Shown: positions 34,222 through 45,299 of the stretch, in pieces | How the letters are laid out: each line of letters starts with the position of its first letter | Position numbering within the stretch: position 1 is the first letter of the stretch | Source of the DNA: Triatoma infestans | Taxonomy: Eukaryota; Arthropoda; Insecta; Hemiptera; Reduviidae | Reading direction: 5' to 3' | DNA length: 64,000 bases | Assembly: GCA_011037195.1 (NCBI GenBank) | Contig: JAAEAF010003350.1 | Coordinates: forward strand, 27,292 to 91,291 | Notes under the pieces: generated by a model | The model's input: the letters and a program-made list of their open reading frames with translations, nothing else | Database searches by the model: none | What the model was told of the DNA's origin: nothing | Translations under genes and position numbers: made by a program

Positions 34222-35420
34222 TAAATGGGCGGGAAAAATGTTAAATTATTGAATAAAATTGGATGAAAATTCTTGATTAGAAAATATACTGAACTAAAAA
34301 AAAAAGCACTTTTACTTAAAGAAAAGAAATGAGCGGAATATGATAATAAAAAGAAACTTCCGAAAAGAAAATATAAATAGATATATTCTCGAATACGTGG
34401 ATGGGTCCGCAATGCTGGATAATATCTGTTATTTTATCCGTCGTAGCATGCATATCGCCTTTCTTCAAACTATATCTATTCTTATTAGTACAGTATTCTT
34501 CTAAAATAACTTATCGTCCCTCCCTAATAAAAATGACTTGATAAAATACTGAGCACACTTAACAACACTATTTAAATTTAGTTATAAAGTATTCTTCAAA
34601 ACATGCTATTTATTATACACTATTTTCTAATGTCTAATCAGACATACACACACAGAGTAACATAACCTTATAACCTCCCGACATAACTATATACAACCAA
34701 CAAACCAAAAAGTTTGAGTGTAACAGAAACATTATGTTGAAGTGAACTCTCTACACGAACTTGGTGAATTTATTCTGACGATGGATGAAAATCAGGAACA
34801 AAATGAATATGCAACATGGTGCGACGGATAAAATGCCAGAAGATATATTCTCATTTAAAAAATTAGATTGATAAAAAGCTTTATTACAAATTTACAAATA
34901 TGTACAATAATAATTAATAGAAGTTCCAATGTAAATTAACATTATAACCTTCCTACAATGTTTGTATAGTGATTTTTGGGATAAGACGAGGTATATATGC
35001 AGGGATAAAACCTGCAGCTTTAGGGAAAATATTACGAGAGGATGTGCTTCAGTTTTTTATGCCTGTAATGTATGGAGGGATCGATTAAGATGACAGTCTA
35101 CAGTGGAGAGGAGTTTCATAAGACGATTTTGGATGAAGGAATAAACTGGAGTTACTGTAGATTTTAAGTGAAGTAGGTCGATTTTAGTATGTCGTGGTCA
35201 GTCAGTCGCAAGTCTTAGGAATTTGTTCTAGGTTATCTGAAGTTTTTTGATGTTGCTGTTACTAGTCAGGCTCCAGGCGGAGGAAGCGTAAAGTAACATC
35301 GGTCTGATGACTACTTTGTACAGTAGGAGTTTGTTTATTTAAAAAATTAAATAATTTTCCTCATAATACCAAAGTCTATGTGTTTGTATAAATAACAACT
35401 AGTAAGAATATAAATTTAAT
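34222..35420. repeat. 1,199-bp direct repeat, copy 2
   Basis: Same length and order as 27147-28345. Its right end stops 63 bp into the inserted LINE seen in copy 1, then joins a different LINE tail ('AATTTTTATTTATTTATTTA'). This dates the duplication after that LINE insertion. The hammerhead relic here starts at 34775. Confidence 0.9.
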
Positions 35421-35785
35421 AATTTTTATTTATTTATTTATTTTAAATTTCCAATAAAGGTTTCTGCAACACGTAAACAAAAGAGTATAGGCGTGCAAGA
35501 AGTTATCACCCATTCATTGGCCACTTTTTAACATTATCTATTTATTGACCACCATTACCGAAGAAATCGCTCGGCCAGTACCTCTAAGATGTCTAGTAGG
35601 GTTGACAGAATGTAACAAAGATTAAGTCCTTGATGAATGGTAAGTTAAAGACACTATGAATAGTTCTGTTAGAGACATAATATGGAACATTTTGGACTTT
35701 ACAGATTGAAGGCGGTTAGATATTAGAATGCTAAGCTGACCCGCCCATATTTCTAGTCAATAAGTCCATTTCGATTTTAGTACTT
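35421..35785 (-). mobile_element. Jockey-like LINE 3' fragment
   Basis: Minus-strand frames give KVQNVPYYVSNRTIHSVF and 'LPFIKDLIFVTFCQP', the conserved segment near the end of Jockey RTs (compare VDAPFYVTNLTLHNDLNIPF at about 37 kb). An (AAAT)n tail lies at about 35421-35450. Frameshifts are present. Confidence 0.75.
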
Positions 35786-35837
35786 AGTTGCGAACGGTTA
35801 TGTATTGGAATCAGTTGATCGGATCCTACCGCTGCCA

Positions 35838-36578
35838 CCAGATGTATTGGAATCAGATATCTTGAATAGGGTGATTGTTAGTTAGAGAGTTGTTACTCGA
35901 AATACGAACTACTGAATTTACGAAAATAGACTATATTTTTACAATTAATTTAAAGTGTTTGAAATTAGATGAACTAAGATGCACAACTATAAATGAATTA
36001 TGAAATGAATAATAAATATTAGAATGTAATGTTTAAACCTTGAATAGGGACGCGCTCGCGATGTGTGAAACTTAACTGCTTGAACTGACGTGAACTGTTG
36101 TCTGACTCTGGGTACTCGTAACTATAGAACACTGATCCCCTCCTCTAGTGGGGCAAAGTTTATATTGGTCTCACTCACACATGGCTGATGTGTAAGTACG
36201 TGCCACATTAAGACATCTCTTGCAGTATGTTGACCCTAGGTAGTTAGGTGACCAGAGTAGCGACAGATGGTAGCCAGTCGGTGGTTAACAAAGACTGTTT
36301 GTTAATAGATTAGCCAGGTGGCCTCTTGGGTGCTCACTGACCCTTGTATGAAAGGTATACAGGCAAGGTGGCCTCTGTACATTGACCGTATAATGACCTC
36401 TGTTTGAAAGGGTTTAGCGGCGTTTCTTTGGCTGTGAATTGACCCTTGTTTGAACGGGTTTTGTTTGCTGCGGTTCTTGACCTGCAGATAGCGGCTGGCT
36501 GGAACCACTAGTTATAATTTCCAGATTTATAATTTATTTAAAAATTATATCTTTTTTCTTCCTGCCATCACATCACAG
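35838..36578 (-). mobile_element. LTR-B, solo LTR with adjoining primer-binding-site-like sequence
   Basis: Related in inverted orientation to 39267-39897: shared blocks are the CCCC(A/T)..GAGGGGAT element, CGCGTCCCTAT, TTGTGCATCTTAGTT and TAAATTCAGT. On the minus strand the LTR ends near CCAATACA, followed by TCTGGTGGCAGCGGTAGGAT. That is a PBS-like block seen just inside many Ty3/gypsy LTRs. Almost no internal region remains. The outer boundary is estimated. Confidence 0.65.
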
Positions 36579-36604
36579 TTAGTTATCATAATCTATCGAA
36601 TATT

Positions 36605-36690
36605 CACTCTAGTAAATAGTAACGTTTCCTCAATTATTGTCGTTTGACTCTTGTGTATGGATTCCATGTTAGTCTTTTGTGAATATTTTT
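36605..36690 (-). mobile_element. Jockey RT scrap interrupted by another Jockey LINE
   Basis: Minus strand encodes KRLTWNPYTRVKRQ, equivalent to KRLTWNPHTRLKRQ within the neighbouring element. It lies next to the poly-A end of that element, which appears to have inserted into an older relative. Confidence 0.6.
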
Positions 36691-37905
36691 TTTTTTTTCC
36701 TTTATTTAGCCATTTACAATCTGTATATAGATACATACAATAAGTAAATATGTTGGTGAGATTACATGGGCGTGAAAAGTAGGAGGAGAGAAACTACCCA
36801 GTGGTAGCACTCTCTACGGGATACCAGCTACTGATCAGTCCCGAAGGAAATCTCGGGGCCACTGGCGGTTCAGTCGGCGTGGTGGATTATCAGGGATGGT
36901 AGTGGAGGCGAGAGATTGTACGAAAGGATTAGAGCAGTGAGAGAGAGCAGAGTGAAATTTATTATATTTAGTCTTGGCGAGTTGTTGTACGAAAGGAATG
37001 TTGAGGTCGTTATGGAGAGTTAGGTTTGTAACGTAAAAAGGTGCGTCTACTATCTGTCGGAGTAGTTTTGATTGAAACGTCTGTATAGTCCGTATGTTGG
37101 TCGGTTTGGCTGAACCCCACAGCTCCAGTCCGTAAGTCCACATAGGTTTTAATATAGTATTGTATATTAGTCTCTTCAATTCAGTGGGTAGTTTAGAGCG
37201 TCTTCCGATAAGTCGGTAGAGAAGTTTGGCCCGTTTAGTCAGTGCTTGTCTTTTAAGTCGTGTGTGTGGGTTCCATGTAAGTCGTTTGTCTATGAAGAGT
37301 CCAAGGTAGCGCACCAGGTCGGCAGAAGGAAGAGAGTTATTGTTAAAATAGACAGCAGGACAGGAGCCCCGCCGGAGAGTAAACGTGGCTTGTTGGGATT
37401 TTCGTGGGTTCATTTTAATTCTCCACTTTTTTGCCCATGTTTCTATCAGATGTAAGTGTGTCTGTAACTTGTGTGATGCTGATGTTGGGTTTGTGCTAGA
37501 AGCTAGTATGGCTTTGTCGTCTGCATATGTACATAGTAGTGTGGACGGATGTGTGTGTATATCGGATGTGTATACAGCGTACAGTACTGGGCCAAGAATA
37601 CTCCCCTGCGGCACCCCCGCTCCCACTGATGAGAAAGAAGAAATTGCTGAGCCGGTACTGACCTGGAAAAATCTGTCTGAGAGATATCAGCGTAGAATAA
37701 GGAAGTAAGTGAATGGGAGACACCTCTTTAATTTGAACAATAATCCAGGATGCCAAACACGATCAAAAGCCTGGGCAACGTCCAAAACGCTCCCGTGCAA
37801 TACTGCTTTCTCTCTAATGCTGATGCTATCTCGTCTACCACTCGGTGACACTGCTGTTTGTCAATATAAAGTCCGAAATCATACTGTTTTGGCGGAAGAA
37901 AATGC
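36691..37905 (-). mobile_element. Jockey-like LINE, RT domain, 5' truncated
   Basis: 37626-36835 is an open frame of 263 codons with VPQGSILGPVLYAVY, YADD, RYLGLFIDKRLTWNPH, WTYGLELWGSA and 'PFYVTNLTLHNDLNIPF'. Upstream, frameshifted text 'FDRVWHPGLLFKLK' (about 37770-37730) and RVVDEIASALERKQY (about 37850-37800) add the first palm motif. The 3' side has a poly-T stretch at about 36690-36703, i.e. a poly-A tail. The element is dead through frameshifts but fairly recent. Confidence 0.88.
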
Positions 37906-38560
37906 CTGATTCAGTTAAACCGCACGGCAACTAGTACGTCTAGTAAAATTTTCTTTTTTTGGATTCAAGCGAACTAATTAACCTGTATCTCCATTTGTGA
38001 AAGTAATTAAATGGTATAAATAATTTATATCTTATACCTAATAGTCATATTAATATGAAAAAGGATTCCACTTAATCACTTAATACTCTCTCTCTCTTGC
38101 TAGCAACAACATACCGAACATCAAAGTAATCGAAAATTACCTGCTGGTTCATTTCTTAGGTTTCTTTATAAGAACAATACTCAGTCAGATAGATCCAAAA
38201 CTCCCCACACATTTTATAATCCACAATAAATACACCTATCAACGACACAAAAAGCCTTACAATAATTTTAGCTGCTAAGTTATAGCTCACACATTATACA
38301 CAGAATTCATTAACATTCTTCACCTACTAATTACCGTATTATATGCATATTACAAGGAATAATTTAACCTTCAATAATGACATTAATACATGGTTATTAA
38401 TTACAATTTGTAAGTAATTAAATTAGTTCATTAATCAAATAAATTGGAGAGTTTTTTTGTTTATTTAATTATTAATAACTTAATATGAAAAAATACCAGA
38501 TATTTATTGTTGATTTAAAATGTAACTTTCATAATATAGTGTCACGTATTTAAAACCGAG
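37906..38560. other. Intergenic, AT-rich, no gene seen
   Basis: No coding sequence or known repeat is recognised. Confidence 0.4.
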
Positions 38561-38561
38561 C

Positions 38562-38725
38562 GAATTTACATTACTTGGATTTCGTGTGGCAGTTTGTTTT
38601 TTTTGGCCACCAGGTGGATTGTACTATTCAATTCGTGTGTTATTAATCCTGTATTATTTAAATTTCTTGTTTGTAATAATATCTGATCATTCCTTAATTG
38701 TGTAATATTGTTATTATTTTGGCTC
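38562..38725 (+). repeat. M repeat, copy 1
   Basis: Contains 'TTACATTACTTGGATTTCGT', 'GGATTGTACTATTCAATTCG' and 'TTATTAATCCTGTATTAT'. The same order occurs at 43517-43685, where the repeat interrupts a LINE. It is probably a small mobile element, class unknown. Confidence 0.7.
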
Positions 38726-39266
38726 TACAAAAACCCCTATTTGAGTCCAGCTCAGGTAATATTTGCTTTACCTTCAGCCAATCAAATCAGCCCATTGGCG
38801 TATGAACACTTTTTTTCTGTCCAACATTTTTTCTTGCATTTACAATTATTATTGTGGTTATTACTGTTGTACTACTTACTTTCGATAATCACTTCTTCTT
38901 CTGCGTGGTTTTATCCGTTACTTATGCGCTTTTGTTAGTGAAAATAGCTCACAACTACCAACAAATTATTACAGTTGTACATTTTGACGGCGATTCTACT
39001 TTCTATTCTGCTGAATCATGATTTTACCAAGTTGAACTGTTTGGCTCTATTAAACCAGTTTTCAGCCAATTTATTCTCGCAACACATACTACATCAAATT
39101 TCATGTACCAAGTTTAGTACTGGTAACGATTTAACTTACTGGGTAATGTAGCTCTTATTCTGTATTTCTTTATTATTATATATTCTTCGTTCTTAAGAGC
39201 TACTTACCTATATATATTTAAATTTTGCACTTTAACCATTTACATCTTGGCAAGACATTTATTATA
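38726..39266. other. Intergenic, no gene seen
   Basis: AT-rich, without recognised coding or repeat signals. Confidence 0.4.
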
Positions 39267-39897
39267 TGGCAGGGTCATTGCAAAGTCAAACCCTCACAAA
39301 ACATAACAAAGCAAGAATAATTTATAAGTAGTGGCCTAGCCGGCTGCTGTCTTCAAGACAAGGCCGCGGCCAAACAAACAAAACCAAGAGTCAATATTTT
39401 ACATCAAAGCAAGCAACCGCTAAGGCTGGCCACTGACCTAAATCACTAGTCACCGAAATAACCAAGGTCGCACACTAGGACAGATGTCTTGGTGTGAGTG
39501 TTGCTAACACTAATATATAAACTTCGCCCCATTGAAAGAGGGGATGATTATATGATTATACTTCAGTACGTCTTCAAGATTATTATACGAGCAGCAAGTT
39601 TCGCGTCCCTATACAGTTTTTATATTTATACTTATTTCCTTAGTTGTGCATCTTAGTTTATTTATTTAATCATTCTAAATTATTAGTTATTTATCTCCTA
39701 TTTATTTCTAAGTATTTCTTGTTAATAGTTACCATTACTCACGTTTAATTTATTGTAAATATATATTCTATTTTTATAAATTCAGTGTTAATAATTCGAG
39801 CACTAACTTCCAAAAATCTCTAAACTAACTTCCGCCCTCTTCAAGACATCTACTACATACCTCAGGAATCACAATAAACGATTCCACTACATCTGGT
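39267..39897 (+). mobile_element. LTR-B, second copy (solo)
   Basis: Shares blocks with the copy at 35.8-36.6 kb in the opposite orientation. It ends CCACTACA followed by TCTGGTGGTATCACGGTGGG, a PBS-like block. No gag or pol coding sequence follows. Confidence 0.65.
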
Positions 39898-40542
39898 GGT
39901 ATCACGGTGGGATCAGAACATCCATTAAACGATTCCATTACACAAGACCTTTTGTTCAGAGTGGTTAAATTCAAGATTTTGACTATTAACAATTCTTTAC
40001 TTACTACAAGGCTGAAAGCAGGTAATTACACCAAGTATATTCTGTAAATACTTTTCACATGACCAGTGTATTTACTTTACTTGTGCCAGTGTGTATAACG
40101 TTCTATCAGTTTTCAGTTAACCTTGCCCATAATCATTTATTTGGGTATTTTATTGTTTCAGTTTATTATAACCACTTTAACCTGATTCTTGAGTTTTTGC
40201 TTGCTAATAGCGCTTCTTCATTACAGAACTAAGCACACTTTTTATACGAGAATAGCTGTGTCGCCTGGCACTCGACAAACCACTGCAGACGCAATAATGC
40301 TTTCGCATCATTAAGTTAAGGTATATTTTACTTTTTCTATTCAATTGTGTTTCTATTCAACAACTATTTCGTTGTGTAGTTCAAATATGCACTGTGAAGG
40401 CGTATCCGTATCTTGACCCACTTTATTACCACTTGACTTCAGTTATAATTGTTTCGCTAATTTTTTATTTAATCTCCATTATTCAGGTTAATCCTGATGG
40501 ACCTCCGATCTGGAAATTGACACCCGACTTCATGAAAACGGA
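39898..40542. other. Region 3' of LTR-B, no gene recognised
   Basis: May include eroded internal sequence of the LTR-B element just after the PBS-like block, but no protein motif is visible. Confidence 0.4.
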
Positions 40543-40851
40543 CTATAATGGAATTGATGAGGAGAGAAATTAGGTTAGATTAATTAGACGAGATATGAAG
40601 ACACTGTTATAATATGGCTATAAGTCTACACAAACTGCACTGGACTTGTAATGATTTTATAAAATAAAGGGTTAGAGTAGAGTTATGACACGATGTGATG
40701 TATATGGTTGAATCTGATAGATCGATCGATATCTAGATCTCTCACTGGCTTATATACAGGTTCTCCCTACTCTGGCCTGCTTATGTCAGAGACTACCAGA
40801 GAGAGTCTGTTTTCTCTCGGTCGGTCTTGTGTTCTCTCTCTTGCCGTTACA
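40543..40851 (-). mobile_element. LTR-A solo LTR
   Basis: On the minus strand it starts TGTAACGGCAAGAGAGAGAA and ends near CTCCATTATAGT. It aligns in order with the copies at 52.93-53.54 and 54.76-55.06 kb. LTRs of about 310 bp with TGTAAC...ATAACA ends fit an LTR retrotransposon or TRIM. No internal region is present. Confidence 0.8.
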
Positions 40852-41915
40852 CGGACATAGGACTTGCTTTCTGACCATAAGGTCCGTCAGCTTGGCGTGA
40901 AAGTTCGAGCATGCTGGTTTGCTGTATTTTCTTCATGGCGACGCTACCATAATTGCTTCCAATTGGGCTACAGTTAGCATCAAGCCTATTCTGCTCTTAG
41001 CTCTGTGCGGAGCGTTTAAAAAATATTACTGTATTATGGACATTGGTGATTCAAGATCTCAATAAACAGAGCTTTATTTCTTGTGGTGTTTATTGTCCCC
41101 CCTCCCTCCCACGAAGTCTTCATTCCAGTTTTCTTTATTTTTAGACGTTAACCTTCCCGCACACATAGAGACAATTTTATTTATAAAATTATTTATTTTA
41201 TTTTAATGTTTTATGTATTTCAGAATTTATTTGTTTTTTTGGTTTTTTTTATTGATACAAATGGATTTCATATTAATAATTTATTTATATAATGCAAAAA
41301 GAACAATAAAATGGAGATGTGATTGTAAAATCTAAACCGCTAAATACAATAATGGGAGAACTGATTTTTTTTTTACTACATTTCTGAAGGGATTACTGAG
41401 AATGTCAATAGAGAAAAATAGATAATAAAAAATACTGTTTTGACCTTGAAAAGAATTATTTATGATTCAAGTTATTGTTTTAATATTTTTTTATTAAAAA
41501 TTAACATACCGAATTTCTAAGTTTATTATAATTTTCTACAAAGTTTATCTTCATTTTTTTTCTCTGTAAGATTTATAGAAAAATATTATTATTATATGAT
41601 TTATATTTTACCTTTTGTAGAGACTGAAAATTAATGTGGAAAGTTATTTACAATCATGACATTACATTATTCTTATGATCTACTTGGCTTTCTTGGTTGA
41701 AATTTCATCAGTCACTTATAAAAATTAAAGGGTGTGGAATTTTGTCCATGATAATTTTGAAGTGGAGTAGAGAAAGTTGTATGAGTGTTCACACCAGATT
41801 TTGTAATTATTGTAAAAGGAGTGTTGTGTCAATTTTCGCAATTGAGTTTTCATCGGTACACAAGTGTTATCAGAAATGTTGTCATGTGTGTTTTAAATAA
41901 AATCCAACAAAAAAA
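40852..41915. other. Intergenic, strongly AT-rich, no gene seen
   Basis: Long A/T tracts (about 41160-41640). No coding sequence is recognised. Confidence 0.4.
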
Positions 41916-41919
41916 AAAA

Positions 41920-42250
41920 CGAAAAATGGCTGGAGTAAAACTTGGAAGATTTCTGTCACCGAAAATCCATCAACCGGCAGTGCGTCTTTATTGCATAGTT
42001 TTTTTTTTTTTCAAGATCAAGATAGACACACATAATGCCTATCACTTTTCATAAAAACGTTTTCCTTAAAAGTGGATTTTTATTGGGTTCTAGGGGTGCA
42101 AACACTGTAACTTTCCTCTAAAGCTAATACTTTTTCAATTCAGCCCTCTGGTTTGTTATCTATATATTTGAGCAACGTTAAAAACTCGCTATAGGCCAAA
42201 TTTTGAAAAAAATTTCATGAACCACAAGTGAAACTTTGGAGGTTTTGTTT
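41920..42250 (+). repeat. R-family related repeat
   Basis: Contains 'AACCGGCAGTGCGTCTTTAT' and ATTTCTGTCACCGAAAATCC, like the CCGGAAGTGCG blocks of the 22.6-23.3 kb tandem units, then diverges. Confidence 0.5.
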
Positions 42251-42254
42251 AATG

Positions 42255-42425
42255 TTTGAATGGGTCCGCAATGCTGATAACATCTGGATTTTTCTACGGT
42301 CATAGCATGCATATTTCTGATTTTCTGACCGGTTTGAATTGTTCATCCATCGTCAGAGTAAATTTCAATCCTCTACTAAACTTGATAAATTACCGGACGA
42401 TATGAAACTCCGAAACTTGTAGAAA
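42255..42425 (-). repeat. Hammerhead-associated repeat, diverged copy
   Basis: On the minus strand: CTGACGA at 42356-42350, then TGGATGAAC, AAACCGGTC and, about 45 nt on, 'GATGTTATCAGCATTGCGGA' plus CCCATTC. The order matches the 57.86 kb copy, but the base before AAAC is not G, so the GAA half of the core is lost. Confidence 0.7.
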
Positions 42426-42429
42426 CATC

Positions 42430-42985
42430 AGAAATCGGAAGCTTACGACGGATATAAAGCCCAGATTTAGTGATAGGTTTCGGAGTCTTACATATTTTTT
42501 TTTTTTTTTTTTTTTTAAAAGAACTTCATCAACTTCCTTTAACATTGAAAACTATATTTTTCCAGAATTTTTTTTTTTTATTGTGATGGGAACTATGTGG
42601 CTTATAACTGCCGTTAAAACTTGGTAAGCAACTTGAAGACACGGTAATTTAATATATTCAGGAACAAAGAATAATATTCTCCTTCAACTTATTTTTAGTG
42701 ATCAAGCATAATAAGCGTTTCAGTTAGCTTCCATATTCATGTGAAAAGTTTATCCTTGTCACACAGAGTTGTTGAGTGATTGTGAAAAGTTCAAAACTGG
42801 GGGGCGGACGGTGGTTAGCTTTACAGAAAACACGGCCCAGAATCCGTGTTTTTGTATAGTTAAATGGGCCCTGGAATCGCTTTTGGTGAATATAGCTTAG
42901 TCTCTCTCCCCCCACAGGAATTAGTTATATTATTTATTGACAAACTGGGTACCTAATTGCTTTTGGACCTCCAAGGTCCGCTTTA
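42430..42985. other. No gene recognised
   Basis: Poly-T tracts near 42490 and 42570, then unclassified sequence. Confidence 0.35.
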
Positions 42986-42989
42986 TCCC

Positions 42990-43735
42990 ACCGATTCCCC
43001 CCTAATTCATCCCCCTAATTAATCTCCCACCAGTAGTCTACCGGTCAATCTGGAATATCCCAAGACATCCTTCAACTCCAACTCACCCAGGCAATACCGC
43101 AACAGTAGTGCCTTCCCAAATACACGAAACCTAGTAGTACCTGCGAAACGGGGACTCTGACATAAGTAGTGATACACCTTTTCCCTAACTCCATCATCAC
43201 AGTTCTGACAAATGGGACTGGACGTCCTCCCTATAATATGCAAATGACTAGACACCCATGTGTGCCCAGTCACTACACCCACCAAGGTCCACAGTTCTGT
43301 CCTACTAAGGGACAGGAGGTATTCTGAAACTCCCTGCTTGGTTCATTTGATAAATCTTTTAGCCTGGAGGCAACCCTGCGTGCCCTCCCAGCATTTCTCC
43401 AAAACCCTCGCTTCCAAAAGTTTGATCTGACTATCACAAAACCTCTTAGTGACGGCAAGGGATGGCTCGGGAGCGCAAAAAGGTAATTACATTACTTGGG
43501 ATGTTACTTGTATTTTACTTAAAGGTAATTACATTACTTGGATTTTGTGTGGCAGTTTAGTTTGTTGGCCGCCAGGCGGATTGTACTATTCAATTCGTGG
43601 GTTATTAATCCTGTATTATGTCAATTTCGTGTTTCTAATAATCTTTGATCATTCCTTAGTTGTGTCTTATTTTTATTATTTTAGCTGAAACGCTACAACG
43701 CCCTCCTCCCTAGTCAGCCGATCCGCTCCCCTCCC
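42990..43735 (-). mobile_element. LINE 3' end, interrupted by M repeat copy 2
   Basis: Minus strand encodes GVVTGHTWVSSHLHIIGRTS, CQNCDDG and VYHYLCQSPRF (zinc tail). It is the same family as 1.69-2.8 kb. At about 43480 the match is broken by the M repeat and resumes near 43690 ('CTCCTCCCTAGTCAGCCGAT' corresponds to 'CCTCCCTAGCCAACTGATCC' near 2142). Confidence 0.82.
43480..43688 (+). repeat. M repeat, copy 2, nested in a LINE
   Basis: 43517-43685 corresponds to 38562-38725. The sequence AAAGGTAATTACATTACTTG occurs twice (about 43479 and 43521), perhaps a duplicated end of the insertion. Confidence 0.65.
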
Positions 43736-43739
43736 CCGA

Positions 43740-45110
43740 GGATTAACAAAATGTTCGAAACATGTACTACCAGTGAATAGGCAATTTCGAAAATTTGACA
43801 CGATTGCATTACTTCCTCTTACAGTAAGAGAAAGGAAAACCAGTACACCAGGATCATAATTGATGATATATTAACAAAATTATCTAATATAAAGCAATTT
43901 TCTGCCTATAACTTACAATTACGAACGAGAACTTAGCTATTTAACTGAACGTTGGTAAAGTTTGTGAAAGAGAAGAAAAGGGTGTGAAGATATTCGATTT
44001 GAAGTGTTAGTAAGTGAACGTGGTAGGATTAAGGTGGAGAACTTGTTCGGCAGGCAATATGGATGGTGAGAGGGGTAAGGTAGATCTGTCTGTGTGATGG
44101 AAGTGGGCTGAATATAAGGTTTGTGGGATGGTTACATCTTCTCTGTTCACTTGTTTTGAAGAGTTTCTGGATAAAAACTAAGACTTTAGCCAGGGGGTAT
44201 GTACTTGGCAAAAAGAACTAAAGATTTAAGAAGGAAAACGTGAGAAGTGAACGGAATCTAGTGTTACAACTTTAAATTACACAACCGCCATTACATTACA
44301 ACCTTGCCAACAACCTTCACACTAAACAATTTTTTATTCTTCTCAGTACTTTGAACTTGCAAAAACTTGTGAACTTGGATCATCTTTAACAAGAGGATAT
44401 ACATTCTTCTTTGTTAAAAAGAAAATAAATTTTCACCTAATCAAGGTTGTTTGGAAAAATATCAATAATACTGTAATTTTTGGTTGTATTTTTAGGGAAA
44501 TATATAGTCAGCGTTAGTTTATTTGATTCGTCGTAAGCAGATAATGATGTGAAACAGAATTATATTGAAAATAATTTCAATTTCTGGCTGCTCCTTAGTT
44601 ATATCTTCCTGCGGGCCAAATAAAGTTGACAAGATCCTCTATCTATATCACTTACCAGTAATGCTGTGTAACGGCAATATGATTTAACTTCCACATCTTC
44701 CTGATATCACCTTTTCAGAATTTTTTTTTTTATATTACTGATGGTTGTTTATGTATGTTTTCAATGTTACATAGGAAGATAGAATCATATTTGGTACTTT
44801 GGAGGAAGGAACGTTAAGTTTCTGCTTCCCTAGAAAACTTTAACACTAGGTTCAACTTAGAACTTAGAAAGATTTCTTAGGACTATAGAAAGATTTCAAA
44901 TAAAAGCGCTAGACCTTAATGTTACAACGTAAGGTTTAAAGAAAATCATTGTTGCCATTTTCAAGAAACTTGCAACAAAATAATAATCAATAACTATTCA
45001 GTAAATCTCCCCCCAACACCCCAATTTGATCGATGCAATTTTAACTAAACGCATTCATTGCCGAACTATTCGTATTCTACTGAATTTTACTGTTTTTATT
45101 TCTTTAAGGG
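43740..45110. other. Intergenic; R-family scrap, otherwise no gene seen
   Basis: About 43775-43840 contains GAAAATTTGACACGATTG and ACTTCCTCTTACAGTAAG of the R family. The rest is AT-rich with no recognised coding sequence. Confidence 0.45.
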
Positions 45111-45111
45111 G

Positions 45112-45183
45112 CGTCAGCATTTATATGGTCACTGACGCCAGGAGCTTTCTCAGTAATTCCGATCAACGGACACTGTTCTCTTC
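45112..45183 (-). mobile_element. SINE1 copy d, 3' part only
   Basis: Contains 'TGACGCCAGGAGCTTTCTCA' and GGACACTGTTCTC, matching copy e (47.49 kb) in order. The tRNA head is missing. Confidence 0.7.
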
Positions 45184-45299
45184 TTTTAAATATTAGCTTA
45201 TTTATTATATATTAATTATAGTTAAATGTTTATAATAACAACACAAGCTAAAATATTAAGTATTAGATTAGAAATTTGGAATAATAATTTTAAATATTC

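Noticed and set aside
27147..35420. The 1,199-bp direct repeats as LTRs of one retrotransposon
   Set aside because: They contain parts of older, unrelated repeats and end within a LINE insertion. No PBS, polypurine tract or gag-pol lies between them.
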